Source of the DNA: Hathewaya proteolytica DSM 3090
GTDB taxonomy: Bacteria > Bacillota > Clostridia > Clostridiales > Clostridiaceae
Direction: 5' to 3'
NCBI RefSeq assembly: GCF_900142225.1
Contig: NZ_FRAD01000006.1
Span: forward strand, 1 to 64,000
DNA: 64,000 nt
The notes below the pieces were generated by a model. It ran no database searches and had not been told where the DNA came from. It worked only from the letters and a program-made list of their open reading frames with translations. Both the position numbers and the translations under genes were made by a program. Of this stretch, positions 8,415 to 18,101 are shown piece after piece (positions within the stretch are counted from its first letter, which is position 1; each line of letters starts with the position of its first letter).

Positions 8415-8976
8415 TTATTATATGATAATTAGCCTATTTTTACAACATTTCTGTCTACTCAACCCGCCCAAAAGTAATCTTGTCAACTCAACTATCCGTC
8501 TTTTTGTCGTTGGATATATTCCCACAGAGTAGCCATTTTACAAAGGGTTCTGCCATTCTGAAAATCATCAAAACACGCAGAACCCCTTATTTTCTATACT
8601 TTCAAGCCTTCTATTTTTCTTTTCTTGACATCTTTTTTAATCAGTGTTTTGTTCTAAGCCTCAGCAGTAGTTTGCGCCAATCACCTTTCGCTTTGCTCGG
8701 GTTCTTGAGCAAACCTTGCATGGGTGGTTGTATATCTGCTCTCACTTCGCTACACTCGTGACAGCAGAACAACCGCCTCAACATGCCTTGAGAGTACAAT
8801 AATGATGTCGTAAGGAGATGGTACCCCCTTGGTGGAAGGGCATATTTCTAAAAGGACATAGTAACATCCTGCCTTACTAGCATACATTCCATCAAATTAT
8901 AATAAAAACTATCATCTTAATTTGAATCAAAATAATAGTTGAGTACTATTTACCTGTGAGATAAATTGAACCCAAT
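8415..8976. other. Intergenic stretch with hairpins and a possible mobilisation-site remnant
   Basis: This part is less AT-rich than its surroundings. AAGGGTTCTGC (8543-8553) pairs with GCAGAACCCCTT (8577-8588). Near 8820-8850 GGTACCCCCTTGGTGGAAGGGC looks like a short imperfect inverted repeat of the kind found at transfer origins. Except for the tiny frame listed separately, I see no gene. It may be left over from an older mobile element. Confidence 0.35.
8488..8568 (-). CDS. Possible 26-residue peptide
   Basis: A short minus-strand frame begins MIFRMAEPFVKWLLCGNISN and ends at TGA. AAGGGG lies upstream at a loose distance. The composition (amphipathic or hydrophobic, one Cys) would fit a small membrane-active peptide. 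The frame also overlaps the hairpin at 8543-8588. Support is weak. Confidence 0.25.
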   Translation of the reverse strand: MIFRMAEPFVKWLLCGNISNDKKTDS

Positions 8977-9013
8977 AAAGCTTTCAAATAATTGTGCCTT
9001 ATTTGAAAGCTTT
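8977..9013 (-). terminator. Hairpin after the 312-residue gene
   Basis: AAAGCTTTCAAATAA (8977-8991) and TTATTTGAAAGCTTT (8999-9013) form a perfect 15 bp stem with a 7-base loop. It lies about 20 bases past the stop codon of the gene ending at 9035. The T-tract after the stem is short, so it may also act as a 3' stabiliser. Confidence 0.7.
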
Positions 9014-9034
9014 ATTCGGCACAATTATATTTTG

Positions 9035-9973
9035 TTATTGTTCTTCTATAGTAATATCTACATTAATAATATCTTCTTGAGTACATGCAAAGTGATCCAA
9101 ACTCGCAATATTTATATAGTTTATCTTGTCTGTTTCTTTTATAGTCCCTAATACAAAACAGTGTGTTTTCTTATCTAAAAATCGCTCTATCATATTTAAT
9201 CCACCTGTACGACTATGTGTATTGTCTATAACTTCTTGCTTGATTACACATTTAACACTTTTGGTTGATTCTTTAAACATGCTATTAAAATTTATCCAAT
9301 ATTCTCCGCTATTACCTTTGCTTATAATTGCCTGTCCATAATATACTTTTGTTTTCCAGCTTAAGTCATCAGTATATTTTATTTCTTTTATATCTAGGAA
9401 AAGTGTTTTTATTGAATACTGATATGGTTTGCCTGAAATCGCTAAAGTTATCGTTGTGCACTCTATCCTTTTTTCTTTTATACTTCTTATGTATTTTGAC
9501 ACCAGTGTACTTAACAGAAATAAGTTGGACTTTCTTGCACCAGACATCTTCTTTTCTGCTGAATTATTTTTTCCTCTTTCTTTTTTTTCGCTACCATTAT
9601 CATCATAGGTTTCTTCCACTTTATCAACTTCATTATGCTTTTTAGGTCGAGTCATATTAAATGTTATATCTTCTCCAATTTCAGGTGCACTTTTTGCATT
9701 TTCTTCTGTTTTTTTCTTAGCAACATTGTTATAATTCATTATTTCTTTGCATTCTTTACTGTGCTCTCCAAACACTTTAAAATGCTCTCTCATTTTCATT
9801 TGATGTTGCTGTTTATCCATATTGACACATGTTATTTGTGCATTGCAATTTTTATCTATGCACTCGAAAGCAGTTTTGTCATGTAAATCTCCAATTATCC
9901 AAGATTCATGTGCTTCGGATGCTGTTAATTCTCGCTTCTGTTCTAAACTCCAAGCATAATCAATTTTCGCCAT
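9035..9973 (-). CDS. Zinc-finger-like protein in a putative defence pair
   Basis: This 312-residue protein is not a family I can name. Residues about 35-80 hold spaced Cys and His residues (CIDKNC, C, H, H, H, C), which suggest a zinc-binding module similar in layout to the N-terminus of CoiA-like proteins. Residues about 95-140 are a charged, low-complexity linker. The C-terminal 150 residues are rich in beta strands. The gene lies 81 bases after the 1074-residue nuclease-like gene on the same strand, so the two probably act together. Confidence 0.5.
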   Translation of the reverse strand: MAKIDYAWSLEQKRELTASEAHESWIIGDLHDKTAFECIDKNCNAQITCVNMDKQQHQMKMREHFKVFGEHSKECKEIMNYNNVAKKKTEENAKSAPEIGEDITFNMTRPKKHNEVDKVEETYDDNGSEKKERGKNNSAEKKMSGARKSNLFLLSTLVSKYIRSIKEKRIECTTITLAISGKPYQYSIKTLFLDIKEIKYTDDLSWKTKVYYGQAIISKGNSGEYWINFNSMFKESTKSVKCVIKQEVIDNTHSRTGGLNMIERFLDKKTHCFVLGTIKETDKINYINIASLDHFACTQEDIINVDITIEEQ

Positions 9974-10054
9974 AAATATCCATCCCTAACTCATATTATT
10001 TGCGCCGTATTTCCAAGTTCCAATTCTAATCATATATAACTCATACCAATGTTT

Positions 10055-13000
10055 CTATATTTTTTGTTTTTCTTTAATTAATTTCTCAGCATACAATTCT
10101 TTGCCTGTATTATTTAATGGTTTATCAAAAGGTGTTAAACCATTAATAATAAATCCATCATTTTCTTCAATTTCTTTTATATCTTTAATTATAATACTAT
10201 TGCTCTTTTTAATAAGTGATAATTCAGTTCTGAGTTTTTGAGTCTTTAAATCTTTCACTAAAATCGGTAAAAAATTAAATGTTTTGTGTTTTGAAATAAC
10301 TTGCTTTATTAAATTTATATTAAAATGATCTTTTGCTTGCATGGTATGTAGCCTTGTCATCTGATTAATAATTTCTGGATCACTATCTCTTTTATTAAAG
10401 TTAGTATTAAGCATATTCTCGCCTATAACAATTCTATACCAATAAGGATTATACTTATTAATTCCTGTGATAATACCAATAGTAACTTTATCAGCTTTAG
10501 ATTCCATTTTCCACTTCTTAAAAATATCCAATCCTTCTTTGTTATCAAATATTAACCCTACATAAGGTGGATATTCAAAATCTTGGTCTGCCCAAACAAA
10601 AAGTCCTTTCCATCCCGCCTTGTCCCATAATGGCAGATAAATAACATCACTTATTTGAATTTTATTATGATGTACTTTTGAAAAATCAATTTCTTTTGGT
10701 AATCCTCCGTAATGTATTTTTCTAATACCATCCATACTTACATGATTTGTTTGAGTTTTTGATTCTTTATGCTGAGAGATACTTTCATTCCTAATATTCT
10801 TATACGCTTTTGCTTCCTTTGTTATTGTATCCTTAAAAGAAATATCTTCCTCAAAAACAACAAAAGTATCCAAAGTACTAGAGCAATTAAGCGTTCTAAA
10901 CATAGCCTCTTCTTCTTCAATAGATTTTTTTATTTTTACTAATTCATTTGAAAAAGGTACCATTTGAGAAATAAACATTGCCATAACAATATTTAGTTTT
11001 TCTGAAACTAGGCCTCTATTTATATATTCAGTTAATTCTGCAATTTTTGAAACATAAATATAAATTGTATTATCGTTTTGTATAACTTCAATATCAAATT
11101 GACTTTCTTCAATTTCTTCTATGTTAACAGTAAAATCTGAAAGCATGGGAATAATTTGATTTGAAATTGATGTAGCAAATATGTTCTCAAACATTGCTAA
11201 TATAGTTGCTCCTAGCTCTCTTTGAAAACTATTTCTGCTTGTGTTGACGATTACATTACAACCAACAATTTTTGTTTTTAGTTTTATTTTTTCATCTAAA
11301 AGATCTACATTTAATATTTCCTGAAAATCATTTGAAGCAGGTTGTTTAAATAAGTCTTTCATAAAGACATCTAATGCTTCTTCCGATCCCATTGCCTGAA
11401 CATAATCTTCATCATAATAACCCAAACTATACTTTAATGCTGCAGATGACGTCTCTAATCCTTTTTCTTTTAAATAATCTGGGAATCTTTCAAATTGCTC
11501 ATTATTATTCCTTGTTAAACTTAATAATACAATTGCTAGTAAAGCATCATAATGTAAATATTTTTCCCATTCCTCTTCTTCATCAGTAATATATGGATAT
11601 AAATTTAATCCTAATAATTCTAATTCATTAAATCGTAGTGAATGGTCAATTCGTCCTAAACGTAATTCTAAATACTTAAGTGATCTCATTGATAAAAACA
11701 AACCTGGAATTGCATTTCCTTCATCAAAATATAAATTGAGTGAATCCATAAATGCTCTTATATAGTAACTCCTAGCACTCCAAAACAATCCAATTTGCTC
11801 AAAAGTTCCACCTAGTTTCATTAAAGTTTTTATTAAATCAATTTTCGAGTTTTCATTATACAATTTAGTTAATGCTCTACTATAAAATTTAATAGATTTA
11901 TATACATTAATCTCTAGGTAGTCATCACCTCTATTTAATAGTAATTGTGATGATTCAATATTTCTGGATTGTTCACCTAATAAATTAATCAGAAGTTCAA
12001 ACAACTCATCATATTTGGGACATTTTTTCAAAATGGGAAGTTCCATTATTCTTTTCAATTGATATAAATCGATATCATTATTAAAATGCATATCTTTAAG
12101 TATTTCAAGATATATTTTAACTACATCATTCCACATCTCAGGATCTTGTAATCTCATCATTTGATAATCATATTTAGCTAATTTTGCTCTCCTTGGATTT
12201 TCGTGGTCTTGAATAAATTTATCGAATGAATCTATTAACAATTGTGTATGAGTCTTCATATTTGCAATCACCTTTTTTCCTTGATTGTGATTGGAATATA
12301 GAGTAATCCAGAGAGTACTCAAATCTTTTAAAATTGGGTAATTATTGGTATTTTCTTTATAAAGATTTTCAACTTTAACATACATCTCATAGTATATGTC
12401 ACGATCCTCATACCACCATATCATTGTCCAACAGTAGTCATATAAGGCATCTGCATAATTTTTTATATCACCATATTTTTTAGCGAATCTAATGTTTCTT
12501 TCCAAGGCATTAATAATTGTTGATTTATCAACTTCTAATTCTCTTAATAATTCTATATATTCTTTTGATATTTTTACAATTCTTGCAGGTTTTAATTGTT
12601 CTAAATTTTGTAATTCCATCTCAATTTCATCTAGCAACTTTTTACGCTCTTTATCTTTTGAACCTTCATCAATTACATCAATTAATTCATCTGACATATT
12701 GAAAGCACTAATTGCAAGTTTCTGATTATCATTTTTATATGTATTGTCCAGTAGCCAAGTCCTATCTAAAATACGTATATCTAATTTATATTCTTTTCTT
12801 AATTCATCTTCTGCTTCTGCCCTTTTTTTATCGGAAACAAATTGATTTGTAATAAAAAAAATCCTTGTGTATCCCCTATTACTTTCTTCATTAGTTGCAA
12901 CAATCTTTTTAACATCAGATTTTAACTTTGGTTTCCAGTCTTTCTTTGCACTAATAGCAAAAGCCCATCTTTCATTATGAGCAGCATCATTATATCCATA

Positions 13001-13279
13001 TAGCCAGCTTTCTGCTATTGTTTCAGAAACTGGAAAAGTTTCTGAATCTACTTTGCTATCACCACCTCCAGTTGGTCCTGTTTGAGGAAGTAAATTAGGG
13101 CAAATAGTTGTTTCAACTATACTACGGCAAAAATTTTCAAATTCTTTCTCTCTGCTCTGACTTGTCAATGAGTCTAAAAAATAAGAAAAAAATTCCATTG
13201 AAAGTTTCCCTGTTTTAACAATTTTAGAATCTGAGAATAAATTGGGATGGATTTTTTTATAAAATGTTTTTTCACTCAT
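10055..13279 (-). CDS. Large protein with restriction-endonuclease-like N-terminus and helical repeats
   Basis: This 1074-residue protein starts at MSEKTFYKK because GGGAGG lies 11 bases upstream. Residues about 40-200 look like an Mrr/PD-(D/E)XK nuclease domain. GGGDSKVD is at 71-78, and WAFAISAKKDWKPKLK at 105-120 occupies the place of the (E/Q)xK strand, although Ser replaces the expected Glu or Gln. Next comes a strand-rich ITNQF segment near 145. From about 220 to 620 the protein is almost all helical with TPR-like spacing. The C-terminal 400 residues are mixed and unrecognised. There is no Walker motif, so it is not a STAND ATPase such as Avs. Type IV-like or abortive DNA cleavage is inferred. 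Confidence 0.6.
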   Translation of the reverse strand: MSEKTFYKKIHPNLFSDSKIVKTGKLSMEFFSYFLDSLTSQSREKEFENFCRSIVETTICPNLLPQTGPTGGGDSKVDSETFPVSETIAESWLYGYNDAAHNERWAFAISAKKDWKPKLKSDVKKIVATNEESNRGYTRIFFITNQFVSDKKRAEAEDELRKEYKLDIRILDRTWLLDNTYKNDNQKLAISAFNMSDELIDVIDEGSKDKERKKLLDEIEMELQNLEQLKPARIVKISKEYIELLRELEVDKSTIINALERNIRFAKKYGDIKNYADALYDYCWTMIWWYEDRDIYYEMYVKVENLYKENTNNYPILKDLSTLWITLYSNHNQGKKVIANMKTHTQLLIDSFDKFIQDHENPRRAKLAKYDYQMMRLQDPEMWNDVVKIYLEILKDMHFNNDIDLYQLKRIMELPILKKCPKYDELFELLINLLGEQSRNIESSQLLLNRGDDYLEINVYKSIKFYSRALTKLYNENSKIDLIKTLMKLGGTFEQIGLFWSARSYYIRAFMDSLNLYFDEGNAIPGLFLSMRSLKYLELRLGRIDHSLRFNELELLGLNLYPYITDEEEEWEKYLHYDALLAIVLLSLTRNNNEQFERFPDYLKEKGLETSSAALKYSLGYYDEDYVQAMGSEEALDVFMKDLFKQPASNDFQEILNVDLLDEKIKLKTKIVGCNVIVNTSRNSFQRELGATILAMFENIFATSISNQIIPMLSDFTVNIEEIEESQFDIEVIQNDNTIYIYVSKIAELTEYINRGLVSEKLNIVMAMFISQMVPFSNELVKIKKSIEEEEAMFRTLNCSSTLDTFVVFEEDISFKDTITKEAKAYKNIRNESISQHKESKTQTNHVSMDGIRKIHYGGLPKEIDFSKVHHNKIQISDVIYLPLWDKAGWKGLFVWADQDFEYPPYVGLIFDNKEGLDIFKKWKMESKADKVTIGIITGINKYNPYWYRIVIGENMLNTNFNKRDSDPEIINQMTRLHTMQAKDHFNINLIKQVISKHKTFNFLPILVKDLKTQKLRTELSLIKKSNSIIIKDIKEIEENDGFIINGLTPFDKPLNNTGKELYAEKLIKEKQKI

Positions 13280-13585
13280 TTGAGATCTTGCCTCCCTTTG
13301 GTGTTTTTTCATTACCTAAAAAGTTTAAAAAGATAAAATTGATAACTTAGCCTATATGAGACTCTCTAACAATTTTATAAGGTAAAAATATTTCCTTGCT
13401 AGCATCATAGCTTCCTTTATAAAGCGATTGTATGCATTACCTTTTTATCCATAAATATCCAACTATTACTGTGATGCATTTTATTTGTTGAACTTTTATT
13501 TTCGCCTTAGTAGATATAATTTTGACTTGACCATTATAAAGAATCGCGTCTAATTGAGTGAGTGAGCGATTCATAATTCTTGTTT

Positions 13586-13708
13586 TCAATATAGCATATT
13601 CGCTTTGGAAGAACCCCCAGAGATGCTTAGACTAATAAATCCAAATTTAATTGAAATACCTGAAATACAAATATTTTTTATAAGTTCTTTCATGCCTTTT
13701 TTAATCAT
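13586..13708 (-). CDS. Possible 40-residue peptide with strong ribosome binding site
   Basis: AGGAGGG lies 6 bases before an ATG that opens MIKKGMKELIKNICISGISI, followed by a hydrophobic, Ser- and Gly-rich tail to TGA. A basic N-terminus, one Cys and a hydrophobic centre would suit a small toxin or secreted peptide. No family is recognised. The rest of 13280-13857 has no other gene that I can support. A segment near 13740-13790 is more GC-rich than its surroundings. Confidence 0.4.
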   Translation of the reverse strand: MIKKGMKELIKNICISGISIKFGFISLSISGGSSKANMLY

Positions 13709-13857
13709 GAGACATCCCTCCTTTAAAACATCGACTGGGTTTGGCTGGTGGTTCTGCCAAGGACCGCAAGGGTAGTCTTTCCAAAACGAATATGTTGATT
13801 TAAAATCTATATATCGGTTATTTTACAACAAGTATTCTTTACTATATGGCTCATTTC

Positions 13858-14166
13858 TTAGAGTAATTCTATCATACGTTCCACAATGGCGGTGACTTGC
13901 CCATCTCGATATCTTCTTTCAAATGCTCCATTGCTAAAATGGTCTTCTCTTAAAAGCATGGTTAGAAATGCTACACACAAATCATAATCTGCACCCGATA
14001 AACGCTTTAACTCTGTTTCCACATCTATTGGAGCTGTTGTCATATAGTCATTATAATTTGTTTTAAGATCATCCATTTCTTCCAAACAAGTATAATAAGA
14101 TTCTTCTCTTCCTGTATTCTTTGCCAATAGGATTTGAAGTTTTTCCTTCTTTTCAATATTAGTCAT
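13858..14166 (-). CDS. DUF6508-like small protein
   Basis: The second half of this 102-residue protein (LSGADYDLCVAFLTMLLRED, then a basic DGQVTAIVERMIELL end) matches the DUF6508 family of Firmicutes accessory genes. Its role is unknown. It is 18 bases downstream of the GIY-YIG gene, so they are probably co-transcribed. Confidence 0.7.
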   Translation of the reverse strand: MTNIEKKEKLQILLAKNTGREESYYTCLEEMDDLKTNYNDYMTTAPIDVETELKRLSGADYDLCVAFLTMLLREDHFSNGAFERRYRDGQVTAIVERMIELL

Positions 14167-14184
14167 TGAGCTTCCTCCACTGGT

Positions 14185-15015
14185 TTAATTGCTGTTATAT
14201 CCATACTTTCTTGTCTGCAAGGTTTCTTTCCACCATGACTCTCTTTCTAAGATAATATGGTCATCAACCCTTGCATTATAGTTCTCAAGGATAGAATATT
14301 GGAAATTAACTTTTATATACTCATATCCTTTTTCATTAACTATCTCAACTAATTCTTTATTCCCACCGTGTCCATTTGCAACATAACTTCTCCATCTTTG
14401 AAGTAGCATTCCATAGTCACTTGTTGCAGAACCAACATACATCTTTCCATTCTCTTTATCGGTAATTAAATATACTGCTTTTTGATTCTCAAGAGCTGCA
14501 ATCCAATCTCTCTTCCCACGATTTAATACCGACTCTAACTGTATATACGAAAGTCTGACTTTATCATATCCAGGAAAATCATCTCCATCAAATACTGTTG
14601 GGAGTATTTGTTGCACCTCTAAGTCATCACATATTTCACCATAATATCTACCTTGTTGCTGAAAGGTCTTATGGTACTTAATAACAACTCGTCCAAAGTA
14701 AGATTTATACTGTTCTAATTCCTCACCTTCGTAATTGATACCATCATAAACATTAAGTTCTTTAGTAACCTTTTTAATTGTGGTAAGCAACCATGTATCA
14801 TATGATAATTTTAAGAAGCATATAGCTATTTGTCCTACATAAAAATAACGTTGCTTACTTCTCCAAAACAGCCATTGATTATTAACAATATCTGGATTAC
14901 CTTGATATAATTCCATAGGATCTTCATAACCATTTGATTGGTTAAATTTTATTTTGATATTCCCATAATCCGCTTGATTAAAATGGAGCAAGTTATTCAA
15001 ATATATCTTTTCCAT
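14185..15015 (-). CDS. GIY-YIG nuclease domain protein
   Basis: This 276-residue protein has a C-terminal GIY-YIG domain (about 178-270). VYLITDKENGKMYVGSA carries the paired strand motif in the form VYLI...YVGSA. An Arg follows in LLQRWRSY and a Glu in ILERESWW, which fit the family's catalytic Arg and metal-binding Glu. GIY-YIG enzymes cut DNA. The first 175 residues are of unknown type and may choose the target. It is part of a four-gene minus-strand cluster with two unknown genes, which suggests a defence or homing cassette. Confidence 0.75.
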   Translation of the reverse strand: MEKIYLNNLLHFNQADYGNIKIKFNQSNGYEDPMELYQGNPDIVNNQWLFWRSKQRYFYVGQIAICFLKLSYDTWLLTTIKKVTKELNVYDGINYEGEELEQYKSYFGRVVIKYHKTFQQQGRYYGEICDDLEVQQILPTVFDGDDFPGYDKVRLSYIQLESVLNRGKRDWIAALENQKAVYLITDKENGKMYVGSATSDYGMLLQRWRSYVANGHGGNKELVEIVNEKGYEYIKVNFQYSILENYNARVDDHIILERESWWKETLQTRKYGYNSN

Positions 15016-15088
15016 AAGCCACCTCTTTTACATTATCTTTTGTTCCAATATTAATCGCACCCTACTTCTAACAACTAATCAATACAAA

Positions 15089-16087
15089 TCAATACTTTTT
15101 GGGGAATTTTTCTTTTCCTAGTTGCCATAAATATTTATCAATATCTTTAAGGTTATAAGTTGTAAGAGAATAGAAACTACCAAATTCTAATAATATATTT
15201 TTGAATTTTACATAATTCTTTAGGTCATCATTACTGAACTTATAAAAACCATCTACATCCCTGAAATATCGGAGCAACTTGTCCACATAACTGTCATAGA
15301 TAGGGAAATCAATAGGTTTATGATGACTACAATATTTTGTTGCAAAAGAATAAAAGTTTTTCACCTTCCCATTGTCCATAGTTACTTTGGCTATATCATT
15401 TACTAACGTAACATCTCCAGCTTGGAGTCTATCATCTATATCTAAATTAATGATATGCTTTGCTACCTGAAAAGGAGAAAAAATATTTGTACTATAGAAG
15501 TCATTTAAAGCTGATACCTTTATGAGAACATCGTCAATATCATTGTTCAGAGGATAAGCCCTATAAAACAACTTATCTAATGCACTTTCTTGTAATGCAT
15601 AGTTTTCCAATTGATCCCACGACAATAGATAATTAGCAACTTCATCAGAACATGGCCTTGGAACATCCAGTCTTGATTCTTTCTTTTTTCTTTTAATTGT
15701 AGTTTCTCTTTTAATGGCAACATATTCAAGTTCTTTTGGCTTATTTGTTAAAGCATACTCTACGTATTCTGCCACACCTCCATAGGTGTTATCAAGAAAA
15801 CTCTTAAATATCTTAAAGGTACGCATATAACCATAGGAATTTCTTTTAGGATCTTTATGAGACTTCTCATTTATAAACCTAATTTCTAATAACTGACGAG
15901 CCTTTCTTAAAGAGTCTTCATCAATAAACACATCCCAAAATTCAATTCCTATATCATTTCGATAAGGATAAAAGGCATCACTAAAAATAACACCTTTATC
16001 TTTCAAATGACTGTAATTAACATTGAGGAATTGTTTGAATTGCTCCTTAAGAGCTTTTATATGTAAATCATTGATTTTATCAATCAT
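15089..16087 (-). CDS. Unknown protein with FATKYCSHH...FPIYDSYV motif
   Basis: This 332-residue protein has no domain I can name. The segment YSFATKYCSHHKPIDFPIYD (about 247-266) has a form I associate with accessory proteins scattered among mobile elements. A basic tract (RETTIKRKKKESR) near 127-139 splits an N-terminal and a C-terminal half. It lies between the GIY-YIG gene and the DUF1413 gene on the same strand. Confidence 0.55.
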   Translation of the reverse strand: MIDKINDLHIKALKEQFKQFLNVNYSHLKDKGVIFSDAFYPYRNDIGIEFWDVFIDEDSLRKARQLLEIRFINEKSHKDPKRNSYGYMRTFKIFKSFLDNTYGGVAEYVEYALTNKPKELEYVAIKRETTIKRKKKESRLDVPRPCSDEVANYLLSWDQLENYALQESALDKLFYRAYPLNNDIDDVLIKVSALNDFYSTNIFSPFQVAKHIINLDIDDRLQAGDVTLVNDIAKVTMDNGKVKNFYSFATKYCSHHKPIDFPIYDSYVDKLLRYFRDVDGFYKFSNDDLKNYVKFKNILLEFGSFYSLTTYNLKDIDKYLWQLGKEKFPKKY

Positions 16088-16117
16088 TAGTACCTCCTCC
16101 TGCTCATGGTTTATAAA

Positions 16118-16357
16118 TTAATAATTTTCCTTCTTATATTTCTGCTGTCCTGATGATGTCTTTTCAATCGGAACGATTCCTATATCAGTTGATTTAATAT
16201 AATTGATGAATAAGGTGCCAAGCAACAATCGGTTACTCATAGATATTCTATTCCACTCATAACCTTTGAATAAATCACGTACTAAAAATATTTCTTCAGA
16301 ATTTAAGTTTTTTAGTTCTTCCTTTGCAATTTCCAACAATTCATTTGTATTTAACAC
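16118..16357 (-). CDS. DUF1413 family protein
   Basis: The start is the GTG of VLNTNELLEIAKEEL, with GGGAGG 7 bases upstream, giving 79 residues. The segment FLVRDLFKGYEWNRISMSNR followed by LLGTLF and then GI matches DUF1413, a family of small proteins of unknown function common in mobile elements. Its 5' end and leader are duplicated at 19.75 kb. Confidence 0.7.
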   Translation of the reverse strand: MLNTNELLEIAKEELKNLNSEEIFLVRDLFKGYEWNRISMSNRLLLGTLFINYIKSTDIGIVPIEKTSSGQQKYKKENY

Positions 16358-16561
16358 TTTTATTCCTCCCAATGAGAACAATCATATAAACAACATTGTT
16401 GTAATAATTGTATCTCTAAGAGAGCTTTTTTACAAGATAATTGTGTATAATATTCCAAATTTTTACATCAACCAATTAACGTAATATAATTCTCAACTAC
16501 CATCACTATCTGCCAACAATAAAATCCTCAACTTATTTGAGGATTTTAATCTTAGCAGTTT
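16331..16561. repeat. Direct repeat copy A (terminator, promoter, start of DUF1413 gene)
   Basis: About 230 bases match 19750-19982 with scattered substitutions. The best-conserved core runs from the DUF1413 start codon through GGGAGG and the leader containing TCTCTAAGAGA to TGTGTATAATATT. The distal part diverges more but keeps the terminator hairpin. The copies flank the cassette of two genes at 16587-19157. Confidence 0.85.
16521..16547 (-). terminator. Terminator after the membrane-protein gene
   Basis: AAAATCCTCAA (16521-16531) and TTGAGGATTTT (16537-16547) form an 11 bp stem with the U-run built into its 3' arm. It is 40 bases beyond the stop codon of the gene at 16587. Confidence 0.75.
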
Positions 16562-16586
16562 TTTCTTCAGTCTTACTCATAACCGC

Positions 16587-18065
16587 CTATGGGACAGGTG
16601 GTTGCGGAATTACAACATTCACTTGTCCCGCATGGTTAACAAAACAATAAATAACAATCAGGAAACCAATCCATACAACACCAATCACAACAGCTGCAGT
16701 AATTATCTTAGTTTTAGCTTCTTTTATCACTTTGTCCTGCTCAAATGCATTCTCCATGTCCCTTTTATCGAGGATTTCCTTATAATTGGACTTTAACTGA
16801 TTATAACTCATTCTAAAGAACCACCATTTAACAATCATAGCTACAAACGTAACTAGAAGATACGCCACAGATGCTGTAATGAATATCTTGGTTACAAACA
16901 TCAAGTCTTGACTCAAACTTCCAGTTTTCAGAAAGTCATCCCAATCAACAGAATCCGTAAGAATGATTGTGATTAGGAACATAATAACCGCTATAAAATT
17001 ATTTTTTAAACCGTCAATTAAATCATGTATCATTTCTTGTAATTGTTTTGAAGAATCAATAATGAATGTTGAAATCTGGTTTTTCATTTCAATATACTGT
17101 TCCGTCGTTTTCCTCTGATACAACACATAATTCGATTTTATTGAACTCCAGATATCTTCACCAATTGCAGAAATTTGATCTGATTTTTTGCAGTTGAGGC
17201 AAATAACATTTCTAGTAATACCCGCACGCTCTACTGTATTATCACCTTCAAACGCCCATTTAAAGAGTTGACAAATATGTCGATTATCAATAATTGTATT
17301 TATTTCATAATCAAACCCACCTTGTTCAGGTGAAAATTGAAGAACCATCTTACCATTTACAACATATGAGCTGTTTGCTAAATAAAGATATGAAAACATC
17401 GTTTCTAGCTTATTAAAAAGCAATACCGTTTTCTGATCCTTATCTTCAACATCTCCAAGAAGTTCAAAATCATATGGTGTCAGAGGTAGTTCAATGCGGT
17501 TCAGAAACAAACTGGCATTCTCGCACTTTTTTAGATACTCTTGTCTGGCAATATCTAATTGAGGCCAACACTCATCCTCTTGGCAAAAACCAATGCTGTG
17601 TGTGTAAAGTCCAACTACTTTATCTAAAACCTCAAAGCGTAAATAGGAGTGATTAGAAAAGGCAGATACAAAAAACTTCAATAACTCATCTACAGGCAAA
17701 CCTCTATAGTATTTCATAAATTCATCAAAGCAATAAATTGACAGAGCATTATTTTCATCATATTTTTTTTCAATGTGGATGCTAATTTCAACCTCATCTT
17801 CTGCATCCCCATCAGAAAGGAATTTATTGTATGCATCTTGCCATACCAATTTATCTTGTGATCGGTAAGTAAAATCTGTACACGCCCTCATAGTAATTTC
17901 AATGTCATCACGTTCTTTAAAATTTTCGAGGTAGGCATCAAAACAATTCTCATCGGGTAACGCATCAATTATTGCTGTAAATTCAGCATTAACTTCAGCA
18001 GCAGCTTCATAATATGACTTTAATGTTCCTATCACTTGTTTAGAACTACTCAAAAAATCAAACAC
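16587..18065 (-). CDS. Three-span membrane protein of a two-gene cassette
   Basis: I start this at GTG (VFDFLSSSK) because GGGAGG lies 8 bases upstream, giving 492 residues. The first 350 residues are soluble and unrecognised, with a C-x2-C pair near 302-305 (VICLNCKK) that could bind metal. Three hydrophobic segments follow near 350-370, 390-412 and 452-474, and a Pro-rich tail ends in PQPPVP. It lies 36 bases after the NdpA/YejK-like gene. A membrane partner beside a nucleoid-type protein recalls the Kiwa defence pair in layout only. I see no sequence basis for calling it KwaA. Confidence 0.6.
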   Translation of the reverse strand: MFDFLSSSKQVIGTLKSYYEAAAEVNAEFTAIIDALPDENCFDAYLENFKERDDIEITMRACTDFTYRSQDKLVWQDAYNKFLSDGDAEDEVEISIHIEKKYDENNALSIYCFDEFMKYYRGLPVDELLKFFVSAFSNHSYLRFEVLDKVVGLYTHSIGFCQEDECWPQLDIARQEYLKKCENASLFLNRIELPLTPYDFELLGDVEDKDQKTVLLFNKLETMFSYLYLANSSYVVNGKMVLQFSPEQGGFDYEINTIIDNRHICQLFKWAFEGDNTVERAGITRNVICLNCKKSDQISAIGEDIWSSIKSNYVLYQRKTTEQYIEMKNQISTFIIDSSKQLQEMIHDLIDGLKNNFIAVIMFLITIILTDSVDWDDFLKTGSLSQDLMFVTKIFITASVAYLLVTFVAMIVKWWFFRMSYNQLKSNYKEILDKRDMENAFEQDKVIKEAKTKIITAAVVIGVVWIGFLIVIYCFVNHAGQVNVVIPQPPVP

Positions 18066-18101
18066 TACTGCCACCTCCCTTAAATTAATATTAAAATATG
18101 A

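Noticed and set aside
8480..8761. Plus-strand open frame of 93 codons
   Set aside because: There is no ribosome binding site, the composition is Phe/Ser-rich as expected of an antisense shadow, and it covers hairpins and a minus-strand small frame.
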